Part shown: in pieces, positions 6,418-12,713 of the stretch | Numbering within the stretch: position 1 is the first letter of the stretch | Layout: each line of letters opens with the position of its first letter | NCBI GenBank assembly: GCA_028287545.1 | Contig: JAQBPL010000341.1 | Span: 1-12,713, forward strand | Length of the DNA stretch: 12,713 bases | Direction: 5' to 3' | Source: Vulcanimicrobiota bacterium | GTDB lineage: Bacteria > Eremiobacterota > Eremiobacteria > Baltobacterales > Baltobacteraceae | Notes under the pieces: model-generated | Database searches by the model: none | Told to the model about the DNA's origin: nothing | What the model saw: only the letters and a program-made list of their open reading frames with translations | Translations under genes and position numbers: made by a program

Positions 6418-7522
6418 GTTCGCCCATCAGCAGAATCGCGCCGGTTCGCGTATCCTGAACGACGTAGAGCAGCGGGGCGACGATCGAGAACCGGCGCTCG
6501 TCGAGAATCGGGCCCAGGAGATGAACATGGGGACGGATCGACCCAATCGTCTGCAATCCCTTCGGGTCGCGTGGCTTGACGGGTTGGGAGACCCTACCCC
6601 AAGCGCTCACCTCGGCGCTCAGGCCGACGCGCATCTTTGCCATTGACGCCGACGTGTCGAACGCTAAGAATCCGCCGGATGCAAATTGCCACGTAGGGAG
6701 TACCGGCCTCCCGAAGCTTTCGTTCGCGTCGACCGGAAAGTCATCGCGGAGGTGAAGGTCCAGGCTGAGATCGGGCAGCAGAATTTCCGTCTGAACGAAT
6801 CCGGTGCTGAGGCTCTGCCAAAGTGCCGGCGACATCCGCCCTCGCAGATCGGTCAACACCGAACGCGTACCCGAAAACAGGAACAGCGAGCGTGACCCGT
6901 CGACGGCATCGAGACGTAACGCGCGGATGCCGTCGCGCGCGTAGTACGGCGCATACAAGTGTGCGAAGCCGATGAATTGCTTGCTCGCGAGATCGTCCTC
7001 GGTCCGCATCCGTGCTTCCATGCTCCATGCGTACCCCCGCTCGCCGGGCGCCGACGGTTCGGACGTCAAATCCCAGAGCGTCTTCGCCGCGAGATCGTCG
7101 CGTTCGTGGGCGGCAACCGGCTCCGTGTATTCGCTCTCCCCTCGTGCGACATGCATCGTCGTTTCGATCACGACGCCGCTGCCGCGAAGCTGCTGAACCA
7201 ACGATCGAGCCGCTGCATCGGCCGAGCGCAGCGTCAAGAAGCGATGGACGTACCATTTGAGCAGTGGGCTCACCGCGACGTCCGGCTCATCCGCGCCGAC
7301 AACCGCCCCGACCGCGCCGAAGGCCGCGAAACCGTCGCGGTTCAGCTTGGCAACGGTATCCGCGACGCCGGGCGACGGGTTCGCCGCCCGGGGCGCGCCA
7401 AGAGCCAGCGCCAGCACCACGACGGCCATCGCCCTACGCGCAACGTATGCAGACGTGGCGGATCGTCTTTTTTCAAAGCGAGCGAGGCGACTAGCGATTG
7501 GCCTATCTTGCGTCCTTTGCAA
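6410..7522 (-). CDS. Divergent serpin-fold protein, probably exported
   Basis: The 370-residue frame starts at TTG 7522; an ATG at 7429 (residue 32, MAVVVLALALGAPRAA) is an alternative. Either way a hydrophobic segment (32-46) suggests export. Several blocks align by eye with serpins in the right order: AVSPLL (83-88, compare FSPLSI), YYARDGIRALRL (193-204, compare YYEDDGVQVLELP), a helix-like LRGRMSPALWQSL (226-238), ILLPDLSLDLHLRDDF (247-262, compare MPKFKIESSYDLKD), and most clearly the C-terminal FSIVAPLLYVVQDTRTGAIL with LMG (compare PFLFFIRDTKTGAILFMG). The serpin hinge of small residues (GTEAAAAT) is replaced near 303-317 by EVSAWGRVSQPVKPR, and part of the central region seems missing. 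Inhibitory activity is therefore unlikely; it may be a serpin-fold binding protein. It overlaps the next gene by eight bases. The link to benzoate metabolism is only positional. Confidence 0.65.
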   Translation of the reverse strand: MQRTQDRPIASRLARFEKRRSATSAYVARRAMAVVVLALALGAPRAANPSPGVADTVAKLNRDGFAAFGAVGAVVGADEPDVAVSPLLKWYVHRFLTLRSADAAARSLVQQLRGSGVVIETTMHVARGESEYTEPVAAHERDDLAAKTLWDLTSEPSAPGERGYAWSMEARMRTEDDLASKQFIGFAHLYAPYYARDGIRALRLDAVDGSRSLFLFSGTRSVLTDLRGRMSPALWQSLSTGFVQTEILLPDLSLDLHLRDDFPVDANESFGRPVLPTWQFASGGFLAFDTSASMAKMRVGLSAEVSAWGRVSQPVKPRDPKGLQTIGSIRPHVHLLGPILDERRFSIVAPLLYVVQDTRTGAILLMGEHV

Positions 7523-7550
7523 GTGACCGCCCTGTCGATATAAGCGGACA

Positions 7551-7562
7551 GCATCATAATGC
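7551..7562. promoter_or_regulatory. Second palindromic operator-like site, upstream of boxC
   Basis: GCATCATAATGC differs by one base from the perfect palindrome at 4843-4854. It lies just upstream of the boxC -35 and starts 31 bp, close to three helical turns, before the third site at 7582. On the minus strand it includes TATGAT, a possible -10 for the serpin-like gene, but no matching -35 is evident. Confidence 0.5.
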
Positions 7563-7591
7563 TTGCATCGCCACGAGACATGCAGTATAAT
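7563..7591 (+). promoter_or_regulatory. Promoter of boxC-boxB
   Basis: TTGCAT (7563-7568), a 17-bp spacer and a consensus TATAAT (7586-7591) make a near-ideal sigma70-like promoter. Transcription would start near 7598, about 30 bases before the boxC ATG. This rules out the two in-frame ATGs upstream (7559, 7580) as starts on this transcript. Confidence 0.65.
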
Positions 7592-7593
7592 TC
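7582..7593. promoter_or_regulatory. Third operator-like site over the boxC -10
   Basis: GCAGTATAATTC differs by two bases from GCATTATAATGC; including the following CATT, 13 of 15 bases agree with the site at 4843. It covers the TATAAT of the boxC promoter, the same arrangement as at the boxD/boxR promoter. Confidence 0.5.
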
Positions 7594-7618
7594 ATTTTAC
7601 GCTCGTCCCGTCGCCTTC

Positions 7619-7623
7619 GGAGG
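7619..7623 (+). promoter_or_regulatory. Ribosome binding site fixing the boxC start
   Basis: GGAGG lies four bases before ATG 7628, within TTCGGAGGCCGC, the same context as at the bcl start. It favours 7628 over the in-frame ATGs at 7559 and 7580. Confidence 0.75.
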
Positions 7624-7627
7624 CCGC

Positions 7628-9298
7628 ATGCTCACCGCCGCCGCGCCAGCCGACTCTCGCCTCGTCACCTTCGACAGCTCGCCGGACGTCTATCGCCACT
7701 GGAAGCTGTCGGTGGACGGGCAAGTCGCGACGCTGACCCTCGACATCGACGAGGACGCCGGGATCCGGCCCGGCTACAAGCTCAAGCTGAACTCGTACGA
7801 CCTCGGCGTCGACATCGAGTTCCACGACGCGTTGGAGCGGATCCGGTTCGAGCATCCGCAGGTCGCGTGCGTCGTGATCACGAGCGCGAAGGACCGCACG
7901 TTCTGCGCCGGGGCGAACATCTACATGCTCGGCACGTCGTCGCACGCGTGGAAAGTGAACTTCTGCAAGTTCACCAACGAGACGCGCAACGGGATGGAAG
8001 ATTCGAGCCGTCACGACGGGCTCTCGTTCATCGCGGCGGTCAACGGCTCGTGCGCCGGCGGCGGTTACGAAATCGCGCTGGCGTGCGACGAGATCCTGAT
8101 GATCGACGATCGCTCGACGACCGTGTCGCTCCCGGAAGTTCCGCTGCTCGGCGTGCTGCCGGGGACCGGCGGACTCACCCGCCTCGTCGACAAACGCAAG
8201 GTGCGCCGCGATCTCGCCGACCTCTTCTGCACCAACTCCGACGGGGTCCGCGCCGAGCGCGCGCGGGCCTGGAATCTGGTCGACGCGTCGGCGACGCCGT
8301 CCGACTTCGCCGCGCTCGTTCGCGATCGCGCGGCCGCGCATGTCGCCGCGTCGCCGCGATCCGCCGACGCGACCGGCATCACGCTGCGCCCGCTGTCTCG
8401 CACGATCGACGACGCCGGCTATCACTATCGCCACGTCGACGTGACGTTCGATCGCGCCGCGCGCACCGCGACCGTTCTCGTGCGCGCGCCGAAAGAGCCG
8501 CAGCCGGACGACGCGGAGGCCATTGTCGCGCTCGGCGACGCGTGGTGGCCGCTCGCGATGGCGCGCGAGCTCGACGACGCGCTGCTGCTGCTGCGCACGA
8601 ACGAACTCGAACTTGGCCTGCTGGTGCTCAAGACGTCGGGCGACGCGGACGCGGTGCTCGCCGTCGACCGCACCGTGCTGGCGCTGCGCGACCATTGGCT
8701 CGTGCGCGAGACGATCGGCTTGTTGCGGCGCACCTTCGCGCGGCTCGACGTCACCTCGCGCAGCATGTACGCGATCGCGGACGAAGGTTCGTGCTTCGCC
8801 GGAATCCTCTACGAGCTCGCCGCGGCGGCGGATCGCATCTATATGCTGGCGCTCTCCGAAGGCGACGTTCCGCAAATCGTGCTCGACGAGTGCAACTTCG
8901 GCCTCTTCCCCGCGGTGAACGGCCGCGGCCGCCTCGCGACGCGTTTTCTCGGTGACGGCGGCGCGTACGAACACGCGCAGGCCGACCGGGGAAGACGGTA
9001 CTCCGCGGAAGACGCGGTCGATGCGGGCTTGGCGACCGTCGCACCGGACGATCTCGACTGGGAAGATGAGATTCGCCTCGCCATCGAGGAGCGCGCCGCG
9101 CTCTCGCCGGACGCGCTGACCGGGATGGAAGCGAGCTTGCGTTTTCCGGGCGGCGAGACGCTCGAAACGAAGGTCTTCGGCCGTCTCTCGGCCTGGCAGA
9201 ACTGGGTGTTCTACCGTCCCAACTCCACCGGCGAGCGCGGTGCGCTCAAACTCTTCGGAACCGGTTCCAAAGCCAACTTCGATTGGGAGCGCGTGTAG
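7628..9298 (+). CDS. boxC: 2,3-epoxybenzoyl-CoA dihydrolase / benzoyl-CoA-dihydrodiol lyase (BoxC, EC 4.1.2.44)
   Basis: This 556-residue protein has the double crotonase layout and length of BoxC (about 555). BoxC takes the 2,3-epoxide (oxepin) of benzoyl-CoA and, with two waters, opens the ring to 3,4-dehydroadipyl-CoA semialdehyde and formate; no oxygen is needed. The first crotonase domain shows CoA-binding TFCAGANIYML (91-101), the oxyanion-hole region NGSCAGGGYEIALACDE (139-155) and LPEVPLLGVLPGTGGL (168-183). The second, more divergent domain has SMYAIADEGSCFAGILYELA and LYELAAAADRIYML near 380-405. No signal peptide is present. The start at ATG 7628 rests on a GGAGG four bases upstream and on the promoter at 7563-7591. 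boxB follows after three bases, so the two are co-transcribed and probably coupled. The unbroken antisense frame over this gene is a composition effect. Confidence 0.95.
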   Translation: MLTAAAPADSRLVTFDSSPDVYRHWKLSVDGQVATLTLDIDEDAGIRPGYKLKLNSYDLGVDIEFHDALERIRFEHPQVACVVITSAKDRTFCAGANIYMLGTSSHAWKVNFCKFTNETRNGMEDSSRHDGLSFIAAVNGSCAGGGYEIALACDEILMIDDRSTTVSLPEVPLLGVLPGTGGLTRLVDKRKVRRDLADLFCTNSDGVRAERARAWNLVDASATPSDFAALVRDRAAAHVAASPRSADATGITLRPLSRTIDDAGYHYRHVDVTFDRAARTATVLVRAPKEPQPDDAEAIVALGDAWWPLAMARELDDALLLLRTNELELGLLVLKTSGDADAVLAVDRTVLALRDHWLVRETIGLLRRTFARLDVTSRSMYAIADEGSCFAGILYELAAAADRIYMLALSEGDVPQIVLDECNFGLFPAVNGRGRLATRFLGDGGAYEHAQADRGRRYSAEDAVDAGLATVAPDDLDWEDEIRLAIEERAALSPDALTGMEASLRFPGGETLETKVFGRLSAWQNWVFYRPNSTGERGALKLFGTGSKANFDWERV

Positions 9299-9301
9299 AC
9301 C

Positions 9302-10726
9302 ATGTCGATCAATTATGCTGAGAAGATTCCGAACAACGTCGAGCTGGCATCGAACCGTACGCTGCAGCGCGCGCTCGAACAGTGGCAGCCCGCCTTCCTG
9401 AACTGGTGGAAGGAGATGGGGCCGACCGACTTCCAAGCCAACGACGTCTACCTGCGCACTGCGATCTCGGTCGACGCGAAAGGTTGGGCGCACTACGATT
9501 ACGTGAAGATGCCCGAGTATCGCTGGGGCATTTTCCTCGCCGATCCCGAGCACGACCGCCGCGTCGGTTTCGGTGACGAGTTCGGCAAGCCGGTCTGGCA
9601 GCAGGTGCCGGGCGAACACCGCAGCGCGCTGCGCCGGCTGATCGTCACGCAAGGCGACACCGAGCCCGCCTCGGTCGAGCAGCAGCGGCTGCTCGGCCAC
9701 ACCGCGCCGTCGCTTTACGACCTGCGCAATCTCTTCCAAGTCAACGTGGAAGAAGGCCGTCACCTGTGGGCGATGGTGTACCTCCTGCACGCGTACTTCG
9801 GCCGCGACGGACGCGAAGAGGCGGAAGAACTGCTCGCGCGCCATTCGGGCGACGCCGACAACCCGCGCATCCTGGCGACGTTCAACGAGCCGATCCGCGA
9901 CTGGCTCTCCTTCTTCATGTTCACGTTCTTCACCGACCGCGACGGGAAGTTCCAGCTCAAGTCGTTCGCGGAGTCGAGCTTCGACCCGTTCGCGCGCACG
10001 TGCAAGTTCATGCTGACCGAAGAAGCGCATCACATGTTCGTCGGCGACACCGGCATCGCGCGGGTCGTGCGCCGCACGCTCGAGGTGATGAACGAAACGG
10101 GGAGCGACGATCCCGACACCGTGCGCCGAGCCGGCGCGGTCGATCTCCCCACGCTGCAGCGCTACTTGAACTTCTGGTTCTCCTCGTCGCTCGATCTGTT
10201 CGGCGCCGACGCCTCCTCGAACGCCGCGCAGTATTTCGCCACCGGCATCAAAGGGCGTCCCGACGAGAAGAAGTTCGCGGATCATCTCGCCGCAGGAACG
10301 TCGTTCGACCTCGAGATCCCGGACGCAGCACTCGGCACGCGGATCGACACGATTCCGATGCGCAATGCCATGAACGAGATCGTGCGCAACGCGTATGTCG
10401 ACGACTGCATGAAGGGGCTCACCCACTGGAACCGGATTCTCGAAGCCGCCGGTCATGCGTATCGCTTCACGCTGCCGAGCACGCGCTTCCGCCGCGGCAT
10501 CGGAAGCTGGGCGAACGTCCCGACCGATCCGGCCGGGAACCGCATCACCCAGGAAACATACGAGGCACAGGTCGGCTCGTGGCTGCCTAGCGACGACGAC
10601 CGCGCGTTTGTCGGGAGCTTGATGCAGCGCGTCACCGAACCCGGCAAGATGGCCGGCTGGATCGCGCCGCCCGACAAGGGAGTCAAAGACCGCCCGGTTG
10701 ACTACGAATACGTCCGCCTAGCGTAG
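9302..10726 (+). CDS. boxB: Benzoyl-CoA 2,3-epoxidase, diiron oxygenase component (BoxB)
   Basis: This 474-residue protein matches BoxB in length and motifs. BoxB inserts one oxygen atom into benzoyl-CoA to give the 2,3-epoxide, using electrons from NADPH passed by BoxA (EC 1.14.13.208). Probable diiron ligands are visible: Glu121 ([10 protein letters not shown]), Glu151 and His154 (VEEGRHLW), Asp212 (FFTDRD) and Glu241 with His244 (TEEAHHMF). They sit one residue on from the ligands I recall for the Aromatoleum evansii enzyme. [19 protein letters not shown] near 373-391 and the C-terminal [10 protein letters not shown] are also typical. The ATG at 9302 lies three bases after the boxC stop. 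The electron donor BoxA is missing from the window, so the reductase must be encoded elsewhere or be a different protein. A hairpin overlaps the stop codon. Confidence 0.96.
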   Translation: MSINYAEKIPNNVELASNRTLQRALEQWQPAFLNWWKEMGPTDFQANDVYLRTAISVDAKGWAHYDYVKMPEYRWGIFLADPEHDRRVGFGDEFGKPVWQQVPGEHRSALRRLIVTQGDTEPASVEQQRLLGHTAPSLYDLRNLFQVNVEEGRHLWAMVYLLHAYFGRDGREEAEELLARHSGDADNPRILATFNEPIRDWLSFFMFTFFTDRDGKFQLKSFAESSFDPFARTCKFMLTEEAHHMFVGDTGIARVVRRTLEVMNETGSDDPDTVRRAGAVDLPTLQRYLNFWFSSSLDLFGADASSNAAQYFATGIKGRPDEKKFADHLAAGTSFDLEIPDAALGTRIDTIPMRNAMNEIVRNAYVDDCMKGLTHWNRILEAAGHAYRFTLPSTRFRRGIGSWANVPTDPAGNRITQETYEAQVGSWLPSDDDRAFVGSLMQRVTEPGKMAGWIAPPDKGVKDRPVDYEYVRLA

Positions 10727-10730
10727 GCGG
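10714..10730 (+). terminator. Hairpin over the boxB stop codon, possible terminator
   Basis: CCGCCTA, loop GCG, TAGGCGG: a perfect seven-pair stem whose second arm begins with the boxB TAG (10724-10726). It is followed by TCTTACCTT, which is only moderately T-rich, so termination may be partial. It would separate boxCB from the molybdenum hydroxylase genes. Confidence 0.5.
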
Positions 10731-10776
10731 TCTTACCTTCGTGCAACGACGGCCGTCGAGACGGGCGGCCGAGCGC

Positions 10777-10781
10777 GGAGG
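10777..10781 (+). promoter_or_regulatory. Ribosome binding site of the [2Fe-2S] subunit gene
   Basis: GGAGG sits four bases before ATG 10786. The frame is open further upstream to 10741, but that part is arginine-rich and unlike the family, so 10786 is taken as the start. Confidence 0.75.
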
Positions 10782-10785
10782 TACC

Positions 10786-11235
10786 ATGGTCACGATAACC
10801 GTGAACGGCAAGAGCCACGACGTCGACGTCCCGGCCGACATGCCGCTGTTGTGGGTCGTTCGAGACGAACTCCATATGACGGGAACGAAATTCGGCTGCG
10901 GCGTCGCACAGTGCGGCGCGTGCACCATGCACGTCGACGGCGTAGCGACGCGCACGTGCGTCTTGCCGGTATCGCAAGCCGTCGGCAAGCAAATCCGCAC
11001 GATCGAAGGCCTCTCGACCGACAACTCGCATGGGGTGCAGAGAGCGTGGATCGCCGAACAGGTCCCACAGTGCGGCTATTGTCAGTCCGGCCAGATCATG
11101 GCCGCCGCCGCGCTCCTCCAGAAGACGCAGAAGCCGACCGACGACCAGATCACGCAGGCGATGACCAACATCTGCCGCTGCGGTACGTACGACCGCATTA
11201 GGAGCGCGATTCATCGTGCTGCGGCGGAGACGTGA
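10786..11235 (+). CDS. [2Fe-2S] small subunit of a molybdenum hydroxylase (isoquinoline 1-oxidoreductase alpha-like)
   Basis: This 149-residue electron-transfer subunit of the xanthine oxidase family (CoxS/IorA type) carries two [2Fe-2S] centres. The N-terminal plant-type cluster is bound by Cys38, Cys43, Cys46 and Cys58 ([14 protein letters not shown]); the C-terminal cluster by Cys96, Cys99 (QCGYCQSGQ), Cys130 and Cys132 ([11 protein letters not shown]). It passes electrons from the molybdenum cofactor in the large subunit to an outside acceptor. It is encoded one base before the large subunit. It is not BoxA: there is no FAD/NADPH domain and the cluster pattern is different. There is no signal peptide; partner subunits of this two-gene type may be exported together with the large subunit or form a soluble enzyme. 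Confidence 0.94.
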   Translation: MVTITVNGKSHDVDVPADMPLLWVVRDELHMTGTKFGCGVAQCGACTMHVDGVATRTCVLPVSQAVGKQIRTIEGLSTDNSHGVQRAWIAEQVPQCGYCQSGQIMAAAALLQKTQKPTDDQITQAMTNICRCGTYDRIRSAIHRAAAET

Positions 11236-11236
11236 G

Positions 11237-12713
11237 ATGGACGAACCCACGCTCAGCCGCGGCACCTTCATCCGTCTGACCGGCACGCTCGGAGCCGGCC
11301 TCGGTCTCGCCCTCTCGTTCCCTGGATGCGCGCCCAGCTCGCAAGGCGGCGGCAAGGAATTCTCTCCGAACGCCTGGGTTCGAATCGCGCCCGACGATAC
11401 GGTGACGGTCGTCGTCAACAAGTCCGAGATGGGGCAAGGCGTCGCAACGGGGCTGCCGACGCTCGTCGCCGACGAGCTCGACGCCTCGATGAACAACGTG
11501 CGGGTCGAGTTCGCTCCTGCCGATCCGAAGTACGGCGACCCGGGGCTCGGCGGTGACATGATTACCGGCGGCAGCACGAGCATGCCCGATTCCTGGCTGC
11601 CGCTGCGCCAGGCCGGCGCGACCGCGCGCGCGATGCTGCTAGCGGCGGCCGCGAAGCAGTGGGGCGTTGACCCCGCGACGTGCACGACACGCGACGGCGT
11701 TGTCTATCACCAACCCTCGAACCGCAGCGCAAGGTACGGAAGCCTCGCCGCCACCGCCGCGACGCTTCCCGTCCCCACCAACGTTCCGCTCAAGACGCCT
11801 GACAAGTTCACGCTGATCGGGAAGCAGAGCCGGCGCCTCGACCTTCCGGGAAAGGTGAACGGCACCATAATCTACGGCATCGACGTGCAGGTCCCGGGGA
11901 TGGTCTACGCCGCGATCGCACGCTCGCCGGTCTTCGGCGGGCGCGTCAAGAGCTTCGATGCGACCAAGGCCAAATCGGTGCCTGGCGTGACCGATGTCGT
12001 CCAGGTCTCGAACGGCGTCGCGGTCGTGGCGAAGAACACGTGGGCCGCGTTCCAAGGGAAGAACGCGCTCCAGATCGTCTGGGACGAGGGGCCCAATGCG
12101 AAGGTGAGCACGGCCTCGCTCTTCGCCGACGCCGAGCGTTTGGCAAAGACGCACCAGGGCGAGCGCGTCGCGGTTTCGCGCGGCAATCCGGACAAAAGCT
12201 CCGGCACGGTCGTCCAAGCCGTCTACCGCGGTCCATTTCTCGCCCACGCGACGATGGAGCCGATGAACGCGACGGCGGACGTGCGCGACGGCAAATGTGA
12301 GGTGTGGGCGCCGAACCAAGTCCAGCTGCGAGCACGCGCCGCCGCCGCGAAAGGGAGCGGGTTGCCCCCCGAGAGCTGCACGATCCACACGACCTATCTC
12401 GGCGGCGGTTTCGGCCGGCGTCTGGAGGCCGACTACGTCCAGGAAGCCGCGGAGGTGGCGAAAGCGATCAATTCACCGGTCAAGGTGATGTGGACGCGCG
12501 AAGACGATATCCAGCACGACTACTACCGCCCGATGAGCCTGAACGTCGTGCGCGGCGTCCTCTCCGCCGGCGAGCTGACCGCGCTTACGCATCAAGTCGT
12601 CCAGAAGTCCTGGTATCGCAGTTGGTGGCCGGCGTTGGTCAAGAAGGGGGTCGACCCCGGCGCTATGGAGGACGTCACCGACGCGCCCTATGCGATACCG
12701 AATTTCCGCGCTA
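11237..12713 (+). CDS. Molybdopterin-binding large subunit, isoquinoline 1-oxidoreductase beta-like (cut by window edge)
   Basis: The first 492 residues are present; the family is usually about 700-750 long. It binds the molybdopterin cofactor and hydroxylates N-heterocycles or aldehydes using water. Landmarks: VNKSEMGQGVATGLPTLVAD (60-79), GGSTSMPDSW (111-120), the GKQSRRLDLPGKVNG segment near 195-209, RGPFLAHATMEPMNATA near 333-349, and the cofactor-contact LGGGFGRR (388-395). The N-terminus LSRGTFIRLTGTLGAGLGLALS resembles a Tat leader but has SRG where SRR is expected, and it runs into SFPGCAPS, reminiscent of a lipobox. The ATG at 11237 is one base after the small-subunit stop, with GGAGA upstream. 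Substrate and any link to benzoate are unknown; the active-site Glu near the C-terminus is outside the window. Confidence 0.93.
   Translation, partial: MDEPTLSRGTFIRLTGTLGAGLGLALSFPGCAPSSQGGGKEFSPNAWVRIAPDDTVTVVVNKSEMGQGVATGLPTLVADELDASMNNVRVEFAPADPKYGDPGLGGDMITGGSTSMPDSWLPLRQAGATARAMLLAAAAKQWGVDPATCTTRDGVVYHQPSNRSARYGSLAATAATLPVPTNVPLKTPDKFTLIGKQSRRLDLPGKVNGTIIYGIDVQVPGMVYAAIARSPVFGGRVKSFDATKAKSVPGVTDVVQVSNGVAVVAKNTWAAFQGKNALQIVWDEGPNAKVSTASLFADAERLAKTHQGERVAVSRGNPDKSSGTVVQAVYRGPFLAHATMEPMNATADVRDGKCEVWAPNQVQLRARAAAAKGSGLPPESCTIHTTYLGGGFGRRLEADYVQEAAEVAKAINSPVKVMWTREDDIQHDYYRPMSLNVVRGVLSAGELTALTHQVVQKSWYRSWWPALVKKGVDPGAMEDVTDAPYAIPNFRA

Noticed and set aside
7559..7627. Earlier in-frame ATGs (7559, 7580) as boxC starts
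   Set aside because: They fall upstream of or within the predicted promoter, lack ribosome sites, and add residues unlike BoxC.
7592..10456. A 954-codon open frame on the minus strand opposite boxC and boxB
   Set aside because: It is antisense to two clearly recognised enzymes, is extremely rich in Arg, Glu and Val with no recognisable motif, and reflects the codon bias of GC-rich DNA.
10786..11235. The [2Fe-2S] protein as a replacement BoxA
   Set aside because: Its eight cysteines fit the two-cluster CoxS/IorA pattern and it is coupled to the molybdopterin subunit; there is no flavin or NADPH domain.
1..12713. CRISPR arrays, tRNA or rRNA genes, insertion sequences
   Set aside because: No regularly spaced repeats, no cloverleaf or rRNA signature, no transposase frames or terminal inverted repeats were seen.

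Overview
The window carries a nearly complete aerobic benzoate degradation locus of the benzoyl-CoA epoxidation (box) type. It is flanked on the left by an epoxide hydrolase gene cut by the window edge and on the right by a two-gene molybdenum hydroxylase operon, also cut. The DNA is high-GC and uses GTG and probably TTG or CTG as well as ATG starts. The box enzymes resemble the proteobacterial ones (Aromatoleum/Azoarcus type), but gene order and the two secreted-protein genes in the middle look unlike a textbook proteobacterial cluster. A deep-branching high-GC bacterium (for example a Vulcanimicrobiota/Eremiobacterota-like lineage) is possible, but taxonomy cannot be settled from the sequence alone.

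Layout. 1-442 (minus): 5' part of an epoxide hydrolase. 443-875: no convincing gene. 876-4800 (minus): a tightly packed operon read boxD (3,4-dehydroadipyl-CoA semialdehyde dehydrogenase), bcl (benzoate-CoA ligase), alpha/beta hydrolase. 4801-4874: compact divergent promoter with a perfect 12-bp palindrome. 4875-5750 (plus): boxR, the HTH plus shikimate-kinase-like benzoyl-CoA sensor. 5920-7522 (minus): two overlapping genes for probable exported proteins, one a divergent serpin-fold protein and the other an unrecognised small protein. 7551-7593: promoter region of boxC with two further copies of the palindrome. 7628-10726 (plus): boxC and boxB, three bases apart, ending in a hairpin over the boxB stop. 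10786 to the end (plus): small [2Fe-2S] subunit and truncated large molybdopterin subunit of a xanthine-oxidase-family hydroxylase (isoquinoline 1-oxidoreductase-like).

How it works together. The ligase makes benzoyl-CoA; BoxB (diiron) epoxidises it to the 2,3-epoxide; BoxC opens the ring hydrolytically, giving 3,4-dehydroadipyl-CoA semialdehyde and formate; BoxD oxidises the aldehyde. BoxA, the usual NADPH reductase partner of BoxB, is not in the window. The same palindromic element (GCATTATAATGC and variants) sits over the -10 boxes of the boxD/boxR divergent promoter and of the boxC promoter, which predicts that BoxR controls both transcription units. The most unusual items are this shared operator set, the divergent serpin-like gene and its overlapping partner inserted between boxR and boxC, the absence of boxA, and the odd starts of the hydrolase and boxD genes.
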